NCBI RefSeq assembly: GCF_947498015.1
Contig: NZ_CANMIR010000003.1
Span: 307,717 to 371,716, forward strand
Direction of reading: 5' to 3'
Source: an uncultured Neptuniibacter sp.
GTDB taxonomy: Bacteria > Pseudomonadota > Gammaproteobacteria > Pseudomonadales > Balneatricaceae
Length of the DNA stretch: 64,000 bases
A model generated the notes under the pieces. That model did no database searches, had not been told where the DNA came from, and worked only from the letters and a program-made list of their open reading frames with translations. The translations under genes were made by a program, and so were the position numbers. Positions 36,559 through 50,589 of this stretch are shown one piece after another (position 1 is the first letter of the stretch; every line of letters starts with the position of its first letter).

Positions 36559-36588
36559 AAAAAAACACGCCCGAAAGCGTGTTTTTTT
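36559..36588. terminator. Intrinsic terminator after serS
   Basis: AAAAACACGC pairs with GCGTGTTTTT around a CCGAAA-type loop. T-runs appear on both strands, so it is probably bidirectional. It lies 17 bases past the serS stop. Confidence 0.92.
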
Positions 36589-36604
36589 ATGTCTCAAGAT
36601 AGGA

Positions 36605-37885
<1,281 letters not shown>

Positions 37886-37907
37886 CTAAAACACCTTTTA
37901 AGAAAGA

Positions 37908-38279
37908 TTAGAACAAGCGTGTGAACCAAAGACCGCCATAGAGTGCGATCAGACACAACAGAACGCTTAATGATATATAAATCGCTGCAGACATAACATG
38001 CCCTTCCTGCAGCATTGCGATAGTTTCCAGTGAAAAAGTGGAAAAAGTGGTAAACGCGCCCATAAACCCAACCATCAGCAGTGGTCGCATTTCGGGGCTT
38101 AAACGTGACTTTTCAAGAATCAGAACGAAACAGATACCCATTAGGAAAGAACCGAGTACATTACAGGTCAGAGTTCCATAGGGGATACGATGCTCTGCAT
38201 TGTTAAGCAAACCACTGACCCAATAGCGGCCCAGTGCGCCTACGGCACCGCCTATAGCAATCGCGATGAGGTGCTGCAT
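37908..38279 (-). CDS. crcB: Fluoride channel CrcB (Fluc)
   Basis: This 123-residue membrane protein has four helices. It carries the family motifs GAVGALGRYWVSG, TLTCNVLGSFLMGI and GAFTTFSTFSLE, which line the fluoride pore. It works as an antiparallel dimer to export fluoride. It sits between rarA and serS. No fluoride riboswitch is apparent in the short upstream gap. Confidence 0.95.
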   Translation of the reverse strand: MQHLIAIAIGGAVGALGRYWVSGLLNNAEHRIPYGTLTCNVLGSFLMGICFVLILEKSRLSPEMRPLLMVGFMGAFTTFSTFSLETIAMLQEGHVMSAAIYISLSVLLCLIALYGGLWFTRLF

Positions 38280-38297
38280 ACTGCTGTTCCTCTCCTC

Positions 38298-39644
38298 TTA
38301 TCCATCATCAGCATACCTTTTTTTAAGGCTCTGCTGATCCAGTGATTTAAGATGACGAAGCTTTCCACCGATCTTTACTTCCAATCCTCGTGCTTCAGGA
38401 TAGTACCACTGTTGCTCTGCAATTTCCGGTGGCAGATAGTTTTCACCCGCAGCATAGGCATCGGGCTCATTATGTGCGTAACGATATTCATCACCATACC
38501 CCATATCCTTCATCAGACTGGTCGGGGCATTGCGCAGATGTATCGGCACCTCATAACTTGGCTGGGCTTTAACATCAGCCATACACTGATTGAACGCCTG
38601 ATAGAGGGCATTGCTCTTGGGTGCACTGGCACAGTATACCGCTGCTTGCGCGATAGCTCGCTCACCTTCAGCGGGCCCGACCCGCTCAAACGCATCCCAG
38701 GCTGAAAGCGCTACCTGCATCGCGCGCGGATCCGCATTTCCAATATCTTCTGAGGCAATAGCGACCAACCGTCGGGCAACATAGAGCGGATCACAGCCAC
38801 CATCAAGCATCCGACAATACCAGTAGAGGGCACCATCAGGAGATGAACCACGAACAGATTTATGAAACGCGGAGATCATGTCATAAAAGATATCGCCCTG
38901 TTTGTCATACCTTCTCCCGGTCGAGCGAAGTACCTCTTCAAGCACCTGCTCATTGATTAGCTCTGTTCCATCGGGTTGTCTCTCAGCCAGATCAACTGCA
39001 ATTTCAAGCAGATTCAGGGCACGCCTTGCATCACCATCAGCGGCTTGCGCAAGACGATTGACCATCTCCTCGGAGATCTTAAGCTGATGCTGGCCAAGCC
39101 CTTTCTCTGAATCATTAATCGCCCTTTCAATAACATGGCGGATATCACTCTCCTCCAGAGAGCGCAGCAGATAGACTCGAGCGCGTGAGAGAAGAGCGTT
39201 ATTCAATTCGAAGGAGGGATTTTCAGTTGTCGCTCCGACAAAAATCAGAGTGCCATCTTCAATATAAGGAAGAAAAGCATCCTGCTGGGATTTATTGAAG
39301 CGATGCACCTCATCCACAAATAGGATCGTCTTACGCCCGGTTTGAGCGCTCTGCTGTTTGGCCTGTTCTACCGCAATACGTATATCCTTAACCCCGGATA
39401 GCACCGCTGACAAAGTCAGAAAATAAGCATCAACATGATGTGCTATCAACTTGGCCAAGGTGGTTTTCCCTACCCCCGGCGGCCCCCAGAAGATCATTGA
39501 ATGGGCCGAACCATGTTCTAACGCGGTTCTCAGCGGTTTGTCCGGGCCCAACAGATGCCCCTGCCCACAATATTCATCAAGGGATTGCGGGCGCATCTTT
39601 GCGGCTAATGGCTCGTAAGCGGGCTCCTGGGAGAACAGATCCAT
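38298..39644 (-). CDS. rarA: Replication-associated recombination ATPase RarA (MgsA)
   Basis: This 448-residue clamp-loader-like AAA+ protein has Walker [13 protein letters not shown] (about 53-64), Walker [16 protein letters not shown] (about 107-121) and a C-terminal tetramerisation domain ([16 protein letters not shown]). It acts at stalled forks. Its ATG follows the lolA stop codon with no gap. Confidence 0.96.
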   Translation of the reverse strand: MDLFSQEPAYEPLAAKMRPQSLDEYCGQGHLLGPDKPLRTALEHGSAHSMIFWGPPGVGKTTLAKLIAHHVDAYFLTLSAVLSGVKDIRIAVEQAKQQSAQTGRKTILFVDEVHRFNKSQQDAFLPYIEDGTLIFVGATTENPSFELNNALLSRARVYLLRSLEESDIRHVIERAINDSEKGLGQHQLKISEEMVNRLAQAADGDARRALNLLEIAVDLAERQPDGTELINEQVLEEVLRSTGRRYDKQGDIFYDMISAFHKSVRGSSPDGALYWYCRMLDGGCDPLYVARRLVAIASEDIGNADPRAMQVALSAWDAFERVGPAEGERAIAQAAVYCASAPKSNALYQAFNQCMADVKAQPSYEVPIHLRNAPTSLMKDMGYGDEYRYAHNEPDAYAAGENYLPPEIAEQQWYYPEARGLEVKIGGKLRHLKSLDQQSLKKRYADDG

Positions 39645-40307
39645 TTATTCCTCAATATCTACTATCACGTCAGTATCGGAAGGGATACGAAAGAAGAATG
39701 CATCCTCGCTTAACTCAGGATTCAATCGCTGCTCAGAGAACACGACAGAAGTTCGCTGGCCCAGTGAATCCTCCAGCATAAGCTCAGAGATCATCTCATT
39801 CGCAAACGCAAGACGGATTCTGCTGAAATTATGTTGCTCACTCAACGGAGTTAACTCGAAAAGCTGCTCACTGCCAGAATCGTCCATAAGGCGAATACTA
39901 TAGGTCTGTTGAAGCGCTTCAATCTGTCCATTGAGAATCAATGCAGGGGCACTACTTTGCTGTGTGTCGGCAGAACGCTGTGTAACCTGTTCAAGATCAG
40001 GATCATAGATCCAGATATATTGACCATCGGAGACAATCTCCTGAGGGAAAGGGTGCTGAGTTTCCCACCTGAACAGATTCGGCTTTGCCAACAGAATCGT
40101 ACCCTGTGTTTTTTGGGCTTTACGGCCATTTTCCGACAGGGTTACCTGCTCGAATGATGCTGAAAAACTCTGATAACCCTGAAGCAGCCCCCCTAACTTT
40201 TGAGCACCATCAATGGGAGCCGCGAAAGAGAGAGCCGATAGCAGCGTTAAACATGCAAATGTAACGAAGCGTATTACTGACAGAGATAGCGTATTAATTG
40301 AAAACAT
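39645..40307 (-). CDS. lolA: Outer-membrane lipoprotein carrier LolA
   Basis: This 220-residue periplasmic chaperone has a signal peptide (about 1-29). It takes lipoproteins from LolCDE to LolB. Family features are FSASFEQVTL (about 47-56), PNLFRWETQHPFPQ and VSDGQYIWIYDPDLEQV. AGG sits seven bases before the ATG. It lies between ftsK and rarA as in most gammaproteobacteria. Confidence 0.95.
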   Translation of the reverse strand: MFSINTLSLSVIRFVTFACLTLLSALSFAAPIDGAQKLGGLLQGYQSFSASFEQVTLSENGRKAQKTQGTILLAKPNLFRWETQHPFPQEIVSDGQYIWIYDPDLEQVTQRSADTQQSSAPALILNGQIEALQQTYSIRLMDDSGSEQLFELTPLSEQHNFSRIRLAFANEMISELMLEDSLGQRTSVVFSEQRLNPELSEDAFFFRIPSDTDVIVDIEE

Positions 40308-40328
40308 ATAACAACCTTGTTCTATGAC

Positions 40329-42887
40329 TTACATTTCGCCGTGCGGTGAAGGCGCGAGAACCTCTCGCTGACCATTACTCCCCGCCGGGCTGACAACACC
40401 CGCAGCTTCCATCGCCTCAACCATGCGTGCAGCCCGGTTATAACCGATCTTCAATTTACGCTGCACACTAGAGATAGACGCTTTACGGGTCTCCAACACA
40501 AATGCGACCGCCTCATCATAGAGAGGGTCCTGCTCATCATCGAACAACGAACCTGAACCATTCCCGTCTGAAACCGAATCTCCCTCGGTTATTTCAGTGA
40601 TATAGTCCGGCTGGCCCAGTTTTTTCCACGCTTCCACAACACGATGAACCTCATCATCGCTGACAAATGCGCCATGCACTCGGTTTGGCAGGCTGGTGCC
40701 CGCAGGCAGATAAAGCATATCCCCCCACCCCAACAGGTGCTCAGCTCCTGATTGATCCAATATCGTGCGCGAATCGATTCGTGAAGAGACCTGGAATGCG
40801 ATCCGGGTCGGGATATTGGCTTTAATCAAACCAGTAATGACATCCACAGATGGACGTTGGGTTGCTAGTATCAGATGGATACCTGCCGCACGTGCCTTCT
40901 GTGCAATACGTGCAATCAGCTCCTCAACCTTTTTGCCAACGATCATCATCATGTCGGCAAACTCATCAATAACAACCACAATATAAGGTAGTGTCTCTAA
41001 CTCAGGCGCAGAGGTACCGAATGGTTCACCATGTTCCTCTGGGTTCCACAACGGATCACGGAGTGGATCACCCTTTTTGCGCGCCTCTTCTATCTTGTCA
41101 TTGAATCCAGCCAGATTTCGCACACCCATTTTCGCCATCAAACGATAACGACGCTCCATCTCACCCACGCACCAGCGCAGACCGGAGGCAGCATCTTTCA
41201 TATCGGTGATAACAGGTGTCAAGAGATGCGGCACACCCTCATAGATTGAGAGTTCGAGCATCTTCGGATCAACCAGGATCAAGCGGACCTCTTCCGGTGT
41301 TGCCTTAAACAACAACGACAGGAGCATCGCATTAACGCCAACAGATTTACCGGAACCCGTTGTACCAGCAACCAATAGGTGCGGCATTTTCGCTAAATTG
41401 GCAACCACCGGATTACCCGCGATATCGTTACCCAAACCGATAGTAATTTTGGACGCTGCAGATAGATAAGGTTTTGAGCTCAACACTTCACTCAAATGTA
41501 CGGTCAGTCGGGTCTCATTAGGAATTTCGATACCCACGACCGACTTACCTGCAATCACCTCAACGACTCGAACGCTGCTGACAGCCATTGAACGGGCCAG
41601 ATCTTTAGCGAGATTGGTAATTTTACTGGCCTTCACCCCTGGAGCAGGTTGAATCTCAAAGCGGGTGATCACCGGACCAGGGTTTACCTCCACCACTTCA
41701 GCGACGACACCAAAATCTTTCAGTTTACTTTCCAGCAGTCGAGACATCTGCTCCAGCTGATCAGGCGAATATCCGGTATCAGTATTTAATTCCGGTGGAT
41801 CGAGAAGGTCCAGCGGAGGAATTTTCCGCGCTAGCTTGCGCTTAGCCGCAGGCTTCTCATCAAGACCGAGTTCATTATCCTGCATCGGCTTATGCGTTTC
41901 AGATAACGGAACAATACGTACTTGCGGTTTAACCTCTGTTTCCACAACAGGTTCAGTCACCACTCTGGCTTCGGGTTCTGAATCTAATTCAAATGGAGGT
42001 AAGTCAGGTTCAGAAAGCTCTGTTTCTTCAATCTGTCCCCGGGTATTTGGCTGATCGGTCTCAACCGGAGCCAATACCTGTGCAGCCGGCTCTGCATATA
42101 CCTCTGCACGCTCAAAAACGGGTTCAATACGCTCACGAACAACAGGTGGTGCTTGCTGCTCATTGATCTCATCCTTAATTAAAGAGGTATTGAGCTTCAC
42201 CTCGGCTCGATTCAGGGCGGCATCTGAGAGATCAAACCCGTCCTCTACATGTTCCTCATTGCTGTCACTGTTCTCAGTGTCCTTGCGCTTGATTTTACTG
42301 ACCAATTTGGCGCCGAGATTTTCAAGAATAGCAGACCACCCCATCTCCAATAGCAGGGTTACACTGAACAGGAGGACTGTAAATAGAATGACGGAGCTAC
42401 CCACCAGACTTAACCAGGATACGCTCCAGTCGGAGATCGCCTCTCCCAGAATACCTCCCGCTGTAAAAGGGTACTCCAGGCCACTGTTTGATATATGTGT
42501 CGCGCACAATGCGCTGAATGATGAAAGCATCAACAGGCAACCCGTAGTGCGCAGAATAAAGAATGGCACGGTATCCATCACACTACGCTCTTTCATCAAC
42601 ATAAAACGCACAGCAGGATAGACCAGTAGAAAAGGGACAAGGAAAGAACTCAGACCTAAACCGGAGATAAACAGGTCTGCCAACCATGCTCCAGCCGGAC
42701 CAGTAAAATTACTGATCTCAGGCTGGTAGCCAAGGTGGGACCAACCCGAATCCTTTGGATCAAACCCCAATAGAGAAATTAATAAAAAGATACTGGCAGC
42801 AATGATGATAATCAGGCTGGATTCGCGACTAATTCTCGCGAGCAATTCAGTAAAACTTAAACGTTGTCCGTTATCGGTCGCGCTCAA
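40329..42887 (-). CDS. ftsK: DNA translocase FtsK
   Basis: This 852-residue division protein has four to five N-terminal membrane helices (about 22-190), an acidic/Pro linker (about 210-350), an alpha-beta motor with Walker [17 protein letters not shown] (about 500) and Walker [14 protein letters not shown], and a C-terminal gamma domain (about 785-850: [19 protein letters not shown]) that reads KOPS and activates XerD. The linker is short compared with E. coli. Confidence 0.97.
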   Translation of the reverse strand: MSATDNGQRLSFTELLARISRESSLIIIIAASIFLLISLLGFDPKDSGWSHLGYQPEISNFTGPAGAWLADLFISGLGLSSFLVPFLLVYPAVRFMLMKERSVMDTVPFFILRTTGCLLMLSSFSALCATHISNSGLEYPFTAGGILGEAISDWSVSWLSLVGSSVILFTVLLFSVTLLLEMGWSAILENLGAKLVSKIKRKDTENSDSNEEHVEDGFDLSDAALNRAEVKLNTSLIKDEINEQQAPPVVRERIEPVFERAEVYAEPAAQVLAPVETDQPNTRGQIEETELSEPDLPPFELDSEPEARVVTEPVVETEVKPQVRIVPLSETHKPMQDNELGLDEKPAAKRKLARKIPPLDLLDPPELNTDTGYSPDQLEQMSRLLESKLKDFGVVAEVVEVNPGPVITRFEIQPAPGVKASKITNLAKDLARSMAVSSVRVVEVIAGKSVVGIEIPNETRLTVHLSEVLSSKPYLSAASKITIGLGNDIAGNPVVANLAKMPHLLVAGTTGSGKSVGVNAMLLSLLFKATPEEVRLILVDPKMLELSIYEGVPHLLTPVITDMKDAASGLRWCVGEMERRYRLMAKMGVRNLAGFNDKIEEARKKGDPLRDPLWNPEEHGEPFGTSAPELETLPYIVVVIDEFADMMMIVGKKVEELIARIAQKARAAGIHLILATQRPSVDVITGLIKANIPTRIAFQVSSRIDSRTILDQSGAEHLLGWGDMLYLPAGTSLPNRVHGAFVSDDEVHRVVEAWKKLGQPDYITEITEGDSVSDGNGSGSLFDDEQDPLYDEAVAFVLETRKASISSVQRKLKIGYNRAARMVEAMEAAGVVSPAGSNGQREVLAPSPHGEM

Positions 42888-44180
<1,293 letters not shown>

Positions 44181-44188
44181 ATCGATGG

Positions 44189-44213
44189 GCGGAACGGTTC
44201 ATAACCGTTCCGC
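44189..44213 (+). terminator. Hairpin between trxB and aat
   Basis: An 11-bp perfect stem (GCGGAACGGTT with AACCGTTCCGC) has a CAT loop. It lies 9 bases after the trxB stop and 6 before the aat ATG. The following bases are TAGTTTA, a poor T-run, so read-through into aat is likely. Confidence 0.65.
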
Positions 44214-44219
44214 TAGTTT

Positions 44220-44933
44220 ATGATCCCCTGGTTACACACCGCATCAGATCCTTTTCCTCCTGTAGAGCTGGCATTATCTGACCCCAACGGGTTACTGGCA
44301 GCTGGCGGCACCCTGTCTGAAGAACGTTTAGTGCAAGCTTACCGCCAAGGCATCTTCCCCTGGTACAGCCCGGGAGAACCAATTCTATGGTGGAGCCCCG
44401 ATCCACGTTGCGTGCTATTTCCCGATCAATTACACATCTCAAGAAGTATGCGTAAGCGATTGAATAAAAAAGATTATAGTGTTTGTTTTGATCGTAATTT
44501 TTCTGCCGTAGTTGATGCTTGCGCTGCGCCTCGGAGAGATGCAGATGGCACCTGGATCACCGATGAGATTAAATCTTCCTATGCTCTACTTCATCAACAT
44601 GGCATTGCTCACTCCGTGGAAGTCTATATTGAAGATAAGCTGGTCGGGGGGCTGTATGGCATTGCCATGGGAAAACTGTTTTTTGGGGAATCAATGTTTA
44701 GCCGCTCTAAAGACGCTTCAAAGATCGCATTCATCCACTTGGTCGAACAGTTGAAAAAATGGGACTATGCTTTAATTGATTGTCAGGTGAGCAACAATCA
44801 TCTTTTTTCACTAGGGGCCACCGAGATTCAGAGGGCCGAGTTCAAGCAGCATCTGCATAAACACCTCGACACCCCTGTAAACCACATCTGGACATTTGAT
44901 ACAGAGATCGTAGTGAGGTCTGCGTGTGACTAA
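44220..44933 (+). CDS. aat: Leucyl/phenylalanyl-tRNA-protein transferase Aat
   Basis: This 237-residue enzyme adds Leu or Phe to proteins with N-terminal Lys/Arg, making them ClpS/ClpAP substrates. Family motifs are [40 protein letters not shown] and [11 protein letters not shown]. It overlaps the bpt start by 8 bases. Its ATG follows a strong hairpin closely, which may limit translation. Confidence 0.97.
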   Translation: MIPWLHTASDPFPPVELALSDPNGLLAAGGTLSEERLVQAYRQGIFPWYSPGEPILWWSPDPRCVLFPDQLHISRSMRKRLNKKDYSVCFDRNFSAVVDACAAPRRDADGTWITDEIKSSYALLHQHGIAHSVEVYIEDKLVGGLYGIAMGKLFFGESMFSRSKDASKIAFIHLVEQLKKWDYALIDCQVSNNHLFSLGATEIQRAEFKQHLHKHLDTPVNHIWTFDTEIVVRSACD

Positions 44934-45642
44934 CCTCAGAACGCTTCACTTCTATGCAACTCCTGAGCACGACTGCAGCTATCTTGATGGCAAGACGGCC
45001 AAGACCCTGTTTGTAGATCCCCACGCGGAAATTGATAAGGGTACATACAGCCAGCTGTCTGATCTTGGTTTTCGAAGAAGTGGCAAGCATATCTACCGTC
45101 CCCACTGCGATAACTGCAATGCCTGCATCTCAGTTCGCATCCCCCTTGCTGTTTTCAAAATGAAGAAAAGCCATCGTCGGATTTTCAATAAAAACAACGA
45201 TCTAACTGTCTCTTGCTCACCGGCTAAATTTACCGAGGAGTACTACACCCTCTACTCACGCTATATCAACGAGCGGCACAAGGATGGTGATATGTACCCA
45301 CCCAATTTGGAACAGTTCAACTCTTTTCTCGTTGAAAGTGATGACAATACCTTTTTTTATGAGTTCCGAGACCCGGCAAATAATCTTGTCGCTGTGAGTG
45401 TGGTCGACATGCTCCAGCAAGGCATGTCTGCGATCTATACATTCTATGACCCCTCCCTGCCAAAACGCAGTTTAGGCACCTACTGCATTCTCTGGCAGTT
45501 GCAGTATTGCGCTGATCACTATCTTAACTACCTCTATCTGGGTTACTGGGTAAAAGAGTGCCGAAAAATGAGCTATAAAACCTCATTTACCCCCTTTGAA
45601 TTACTGCTTGACGGGCAGTGGGTGAATATCACACCGCGCTAA
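44926..45642 (+). CDS. bpt: Aspartate/glutamate leucyltransferase Bpt
   Basis: This 238-residue protein belongs to the arginyltransferase-fold Bpt family, which adds Leu to N-terminal Asp/Glu. Typical segments are [42 protein letters not shown] and [14 protein letters not shown]. The paired cysteines match family positions. It is coupled to aat, so both classes of secondary N-degron are handled by one operon. Confidence 0.95.
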   Translation: MTNLRTLHFYATPEHDCSYLDGKTAKTLFVDPHAEIDKGTYSQLSDLGFRRSGKHIYRPHCDNCNACISVRIPLAVFKMKKSHRRIFNKNNDLTVSCSPAKFTEEYYTLYSRYINERHKDGDMYPPNLEQFNSFLVESDDNTFFYEFRDPANNLVAVSVVDMLQQGMSAIYTFYDPSLPKRSLGTYCILWQLQYCADHYLNYLYLGYWVKECRKMSYKTSFTPFELLLDGQWVNITPR

Positions 45643-45740
45643 TCACTGAACCAACCTTAAAACTCTTAAGATTCGCCCATTTCATCTATTTATCTTTGAT
45701 AAAGATGTGATTTTAAGGCACAATACCGCGCAATTATTAG

Positions 45741-45998
<258 letters not shown>

Positions 45999-46042
45999 TC
46001 ATTGCTTTCTTCCCTGTATACACAGGCAAGAATTTAAAAAAG

Positions 46043-46066
46043 AGGCAGCCAAATGGCTGCCTTTTT
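46043..46066. terminator. Intrinsic terminator between infA and clpA
   Basis: AGGCAGCC and GGCTGCCT form an 8-bp stem around AAAT, followed by TTTTTG on the plus strand. An A-rich tract on the other side lets it also serve clpA. Confidence 0.92.
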
Positions 46067-46085
46067 GTTGTCTGGATCTCAGGAC

Positions 46086-48341
46086 TCAGACACAACTCAT
46101 CGCCTCAACGATCAACTCCCCTGCCTCATCCACACTGATCGCAACCTCACCACCCTCATCGGCTAATTCACCAAAGAGAATCATCTCAGCAAGTGGCTTC
46201 TTCAATTTCTCCTGAATCAAACGCTGCATCGGCCGTGCACCCATCTGAGCATCGTAGCCTTTCTCTGCAAACCAGGTTCTGGCAGCGTCATCCAGATGCA
46301 GCACAACCCGTTTATCTTCCAGCTGTACCTGCAACTCTACAAAGAACTTATCCACGACCCCTTTGATAATATCGGTAGTCAGCGACCTGAACTGGATAAT
46401 GCCATCCAGACGGTTACGAAACTCAGGTGTAAACATCTTCCGAATCGCCGCCATTCCATCAGTCGCATGATCCTGTTTAGTGAATCCGATCGAAGCACGA
46501 CTCATATCTTCTGCGCCGGCATTGGTTGTCATCACCAGAATCACATTGCGGAAGTCCGCTTTGCGACCGTTGTTGTCTGTTAGCATACCGTTGTCCATCA
46601 CCTGAAGCAGAAGGTTAAATACTTCTGGGTGCGCTTTCTCAATCTCATCGAGCAGCAGCACAGAGTGCGGCGATTTAGTAATCGCTTCGGTAAGCAAGCC
46701 TCCCTGGTCATAACCCACATACCCCGGAGGTGCACCGATCAGGCGAGATACTGTATGGCGCTCCATATATTCAGACATATCGAAGCGCACCAGCTCAATA
46801 CCCATAATACGAGCAAGTTGCTGGGTAACCTCAGTTTTACCTACACCCGTTGGACCTGCAAAGAGGAAACAACCGACCGGTTTATTTGGCTCCTTCAGGC
46901 CAGCACGTGAGAGTTTGATCGCTGAAGAGAGTGTATCAATCGCTTCATCCTGCCCCAGCACGACCATTTTCAGGTTAGAGTCCAGTTTAGCCAGCTGATT
47001 TTTATCTGACGCAGAAATACTCTTAGGAGGTATACGGGCAATTTTGGCGACAATCGCCTCGATATCTTCAACCCCGATCTCAGTTTTGCGTAGCTCTTCT
47101 GGCAGCAACCGTTGGTATGCACCCGCTTCATCTATGACATCGATCGCCTTATCGGGCATATGCTTGTCATTGATATAACGACCTGCCAGTTCAGCCGCTG
47201 CTTTAAGGGCTTCCTCTTTGTAACTCAACTCATGATGCTCTTCAAACCGCTGCTTCAAACCTTTGAGAATCAGGAAGGTGTCATCCACACTAGGTTCAAG
47301 CACATCGATTTTCTGGAAACGTCTGGCAAGAGCACGGTCTTTCTCAAAAATCCCGCGAAACTCCTGAAATGTCGTCGAGCCTATACAGCGGATCTGACCA
47401 GAACTGAGTAAAGGCTTGAGCAGGTTTGACGCATCCATCGACCCCCCTGACGCTGCACCTGCTCCAATAATGGTGTGGATCTCATCGATGAAAAGGATCG
47501 CATGATCTTTTTTCTTAATCTCATTGAGCAGCCCTTTCAGACGCTTCTCAAAATCACCGCGATATTTGGTACCGGCCAATAACGCACCCAGATCTAGCGA
47601 ATAAACCACCGATTCTTTAATAATGTCAGGAACCGCCCCTTCAAGAATCAGCTTTGCTAAACCTTCCGCGATGGCAGTTTTACCGACACCAGCCTCACCA
47701 ACCAGCAGCGGGTTGTTTTTCCGGCGACGAGATAGAATTTGCACCACTCGTTCCACTTCGGAGTCACGGCCCACCAGCGGATCAATCCGGCCTTTCTCAG
47801 CCTCAGCGTTAAGATTAACCGCATACTTCACCAGAGGACTGTCGTCTTTTTCTTCGGTGGTCTCATTCTCAAGCGGCGTTTCAGTGTGCTCATGATCACT
47901 CTCAGGCATTTTTGAAATACCATGAGAGATAAAATTCACCGTATCAATTCTCTCGATACCGTGTTGTTGCAAAATGTAGACAGCCTGGCTCTCCTGTTCA
48001 CTAAAGATCGCAACCAGCACATTGGCACCTGTCACCTCATTTTTACCAGAGGACTGGACGTGGAAAACCGCACGCTGCAGAACACGCTGGAATCCCAACG
48101 TCGGCTGGGTATCCAGATCCGGCAAAGTATCCGATAGCAGTGGCGTTGTCTCAGTAATAAAATCTGCAAGGTTTTTACGAATGCCATCAAAGTTTGCCCC
48201 ACAGGCAGACAAAACTTCTCGGGCTTCATGATTATCCAGCAGCGCAAGCAGGAGATGTTCGACAGTAATAAACTCATGTCGTTTTTCCTTGGCACTCTGG
48301 AATGCTGCACTGAGCGTGTCTTCGAGTTCTCGGTTCAACAT
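46086..48341 (-). CDS. clpA: ATP-dependent Clp protease ATPase subunit ClpA
   Basis: This 751-residue AAA+ unfoldase has an N-domain (1-145), D1 with Walker A GEAGVGKT (about 213-220), D2 with GPTGVGKTE (about 493-501) and a C-terminal arm. It lacks the long ClpB middle domain. It feeds N-degron and SsrA-tagged proteins to ClpP, encoded at 61459-62085. The adaptor gene clpS is 12 bases upstream. Confidence 0.98.
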   Translation of the reverse strand: MLNRELEDTLSAAFQSAKEKRHEFITVEHLLLALLDNHEAREVLSACGANFDGIRKNLADFITETTPLLSDTLPDLDTQPTLGFQRVLQRAVFHVQSSGKNEVTGANVLVAIFSEQESQAVYILQQHGIERIDTVNFISHGISKMPESDHEHTETPLENETTEEKDDSPLVKYAVNLNAEAEKGRIDPLVGRDSEVERVVQILSRRRKNNPLLVGEAGVGKTAIAEGLAKLILEGAVPDIIKESVVYSLDLGALLAGTKYRGDFEKRLKGLLNEIKKKDHAILFIDEIHTIIGAGAASGGSMDASNLLKPLLSSGQIRCIGSTTFQEFRGIFEKDRALARRFQKIDVLEPSVDDTFLILKGLKQRFEEHHELSYKEEALKAAAELAGRYINDKHMPDKAIDVIDEAGAYQRLLPEELRKTEIGVEDIEAIVAKIARIPPKSISASDKNQLAKLDSNLKMVVLGQDEAIDTLSSAIKLSRAGLKEPNKPVGCFLFAGPTGVGKTEVTQQLARIMGIELVRFDMSEYMERHTVSRLIGAPPGYVGYDQGGLLTEAITKSPHSVLLLDEIEKAHPEVFNLLLQVMDNGMLTDNNGRKADFRNVILVMTTNAGAEDMSRASIGFTKQDHATDGMAAIRKMFTPEFRNRLDGIIQFRSLTTDIIKGVVDKFFVELQVQLEDKRVVLHLDDAARTWFAEKGYDAQMGARPMQRLIQEKLKKPLAEMILFGELADEGGEVAISVDEAGELIVEAMSCV

Positions 48342-48353
48342 AACGCTTCCTCT

Positions 48354-48716
48354 TCAGACTTTCTCGACTTCACATAGCAACGGATGGCTATTGTCTCTAG
48401 CATATTGATTCACTATAGCCGCTTTAGTTTCAGCGACATCACGGGTAAATATTCCACAAACGCCTTTACCCTGAGTATGGACTGACAACATCACCTGTGT
48501 CGCTTTTTCCTGATCCATACTGAAAAACATCATCAGCACGGCCACCACAAAATCCATAGGCGTGTAGTCATCATTCAACAAGACTACACGGTACATAGGT
48601 GGCTTCTTTACTTGTGGTTTTGCCTCCTGAGTTACAACTTCATGATCTGCCTCATAGTCGTCATGATTATCCTCATTAGACATTTGAGGGATTTTTTGTT
48701 CAAAAACCATACACAT
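48354..48716 (-). CDS. clpS: ClpS adaptor protein
   Basis: The conserved core [20 protein letters not shown] to [10 protein letters not shown] recognises bulky hydrophobic N-termini and delivers them to ClpA. The open frame reaches 48842, but that extension is not family-like. Starts at 48716 (about 120 residues) or 48683 (about 109 residues) fit known lengths, and neither has a strong ribosome-binding site. I prefer 48716 on length. Confidence 0.93.
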   Translation of the reverse strand: MCMVFEQKIPQMSNEDNHDDYEADHEVVTQEAKPQVKKPPMYRVVLLNDDYTPMDFVVAVLMMFFSMDQEKATQVMLSVHTQGKGVCGIFTRDVAETKAAIVNQYARDNSHPLLCEVEKV

Positions 48717-48937
48717 TAATAATTCTTTTAAAATTTGCACTACAATTAACCATTGAACAGTGATTGAACACCTGTCACGCCCTAGACGTGGGGTGCTATA
48801 ATCAGAATAGCAGGATAGGCGAACCCCCTGTAGTACCTGCAATTAAAAAGGAACCGCCTTTAGTGACTATTTTAGCAGTTAAAGGCTGTACGTTCAGGTT
48901 AGTAATCCAAATGCTGTATTGGATAGGGGAGTTACTT

Positions 48938-49150
48938 ATGCAGACAGGGAAAGTAAAGTGGTTTAACAATTCGAAAGGGTATGGATTTATCCTATCGGAC
49001 GAACATGAAGAAGACCTCTTTGCTCATTATTCTGCGATTGACGTAGATGGGTATAAAAGCCTTAAAGCAGGCCAAAAGGTGGAATTCGAGACTCAACCGG
49101 GTCCCAAAGGGACTCATGCGGTTCAAATCAAACCATTAGAAACTCAATAA
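48938..49150 (+). CDS. cspD: Cold-shock domain protein CspD
   Basis: This 70-residue cold-shock domain protein starts with MQTGKVKWFNNSKGYGFI and has the RNP2-like DLFAHYSAI. The ATG at 48938 has GGGGAG six bases upstream. The divergent position next to clpS-clpA identifies it as CspD-type, a stationary-phase inhibitor of replication in E. coli. It ends at a terminator shared with icd. Confidence 0.93.
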   Translation: MQTGKVKWFNNSKGYGFILSDEHEEDLFAHYSAIDVDGYKSLKAGQKVEFETQPGPKGTHAVQIKPLETQ

Positions 49151-49176
49151 TAAAACGCTTACCACAGTTCTTAAAT

Positions 49177-49210
49177 CGAAAAAAAACCAGCAATTGCTGG
49201 TTTTTTTTCG
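49177..49210. terminator. Bidirectional terminator between cspD and icd
   Basis: These 34 bases are a perfect palindrome: A-run, CCAGCAATTGCTGG core, T-run, with CG at both ends. It serves both convergent genes. Confidence 0.95.
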
Positions 49211-49217
49211 ACCAAAG

Positions 49218-50483
49218 CTACATATTTTCGATAACGGCATCACCAAATTCCGAGGATGAGAGAAGCGTCGCGCCGCTCATAAGCCGTTCAAAATCATAGG
49301 TCACTGTCTTTGAAACAATAGCCCCATCCATCCCCTTGATTACCAGATCTGCTGCTTCAATCCACCCCATGTGGCGTAACATCATCTCTGCAGACAAAAT
49401 GAGTGAACCGGGGTTTACCTTATCTTGCCCGGCGTATTTAGGTGCCGTGCCATGAGTGGCCTCAAAAATAGCGACACTGTCCGAGAGATTAGCCCCTGGG
49501 GCAATTCCTATTCCTCCCACCTCAGCTGCCAGTGCATCTGAAAGATAGTCTCCATTTAGATTGAGTGTCGCTACAACATCATATTCTGCAGGCCTCAGTA
49601 AAATCTGTTGCAACATTGCGTCTGCGATCACATCTTTCACTACAATCTCGTTCCCGGTTAATGGATTATTGAAGCTCATCCACGGCACGCCATTTAAGGG
49701 TTTAGCCCCAAACTCACTCTGAGCCAACTCGTAGCCCCAATCTTTAAAAGCCCCTTCTGTGAACTTCATGATATTGCCTTTGTGTACCAACGTCAGCGAC
49801 GCCCTGTCATTATCGACACAGTACTGTAACGCTTTTCGGACTAACCGTTTGGTCCCTTCCTCTGATACCGGTTTCACACCGATACCGCACATCTGATCAA
49901 ATCTTATTTTATTGACTCCCATCTCCTCTTTGAGAAATTGGATCACTTTCTCCGCCTCTGCTGAACCCGCCTTCCACTCAATACCGGCATAGATATCTTC
50001 AGAGTTTTCCCGATAGATCACCATATCTACTTCATCTGGATTTACGACAGGGCTTGGCACCCCTTTAAACCACCGTACCGGACGCTGACATACGTACAGA
50101 TCCAGTTCCTGTCGTAAGGCAACATTAAGTGAACGGATCCCCCCGCCGACCGGGGTCGTTAACGGCCCTTTAATACCAACAACGAACTCTTTGAATGCCT
50201 TTAACGTTTCTTCTGGCAGCCATGTGTCCTGCTCATATATAGAAGTGGCTTTTTCACCTGCATATACTTCCATCCATGAAATTTTCCGGCTTGGCCCGTA
50301 GGCCTTGTTAACAGCCTCGTCTACCACTTTGATCATCGGTGGTGTCACATCAATTCCGATACCATCCCCCTCTATATAGGGAATAATCGGGTGATCGGGC
50401 ACATTAAGTGAAAAATCTGAGTTAACCGTAATTTTTTCACCTTTAGGTACAACAATCTTTTGATATCCCATCTGCGACTCCAT
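49218..50483 (-). CDS. icd: NADP-dependent isocitrate dehydrogenase
   Basis: This 421-residue TCA enzyme converts isocitrate to 2-oxoglutarate. It aligns closely with E. coli Icd: [10 protein letters not shown], the substrate loop [18 protein letters not shown] with the phosphorylatable Ser, [13 protein letters not shown], and [12 protein letters not shown]. Two starts are possible, 50483 (AGG five bases before) and 50471 (GGAG six bases before). Confidence 0.98.
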   Translation of the reverse strand: MESQMGYQKIVVPKGEKITVNSDFSLNVPDHPIIPYIEGDGIGIDVTPPMIKVVDEAVNKAYGPSRKISWMEVYAGEKATSIYEQDTWLPEETLKAFKEFVVGIKGPLTTPVGGGIRSLNVALRQELDLYVCQRPVRWFKGVPSPVVNPDEVDMVIYRENSEDIYAGIEWKAGSAEAEKVIQFLKEEMGVNKIRFDQMCGIGVKPVSEEGTKRLVRKALQYCVDNDRASLTLVHKGNIMKFTEGAFKDWGYELAQSEFGAKPLNGVPWMSFNNPLTGNEIVVKDVIADAMLQQILLRPAEYDVVATLNLNGDYLSDALAAEVGGIGIAPGANLSDSVAIFEATHGTAPKYAGQDKVNPGSLILSAEMMLRHMGWIEAADLVIKGMDGAIVSKTVTYDFERLMSGATLLSSSEFGDAVIENM

Positions 50484-50589
50484 GTTTACCTATCACTGAG
50501 AGTGTTATCATTGGCTAAATGTATTGAGTCAGTATAGATCAGGACAAGCTCTCTGCTCGCTCATCCACTCTAAGATCAAGTACCTACAC

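Noticed and set aside
48717..48842. N-terminal extension of ClpS up to 48842
   Set aside because: The extra residues are Cys/Tyr/Arg-rich and unlike any ClpS; the upstream DNA is the divergent clpS-cspD promoter region.
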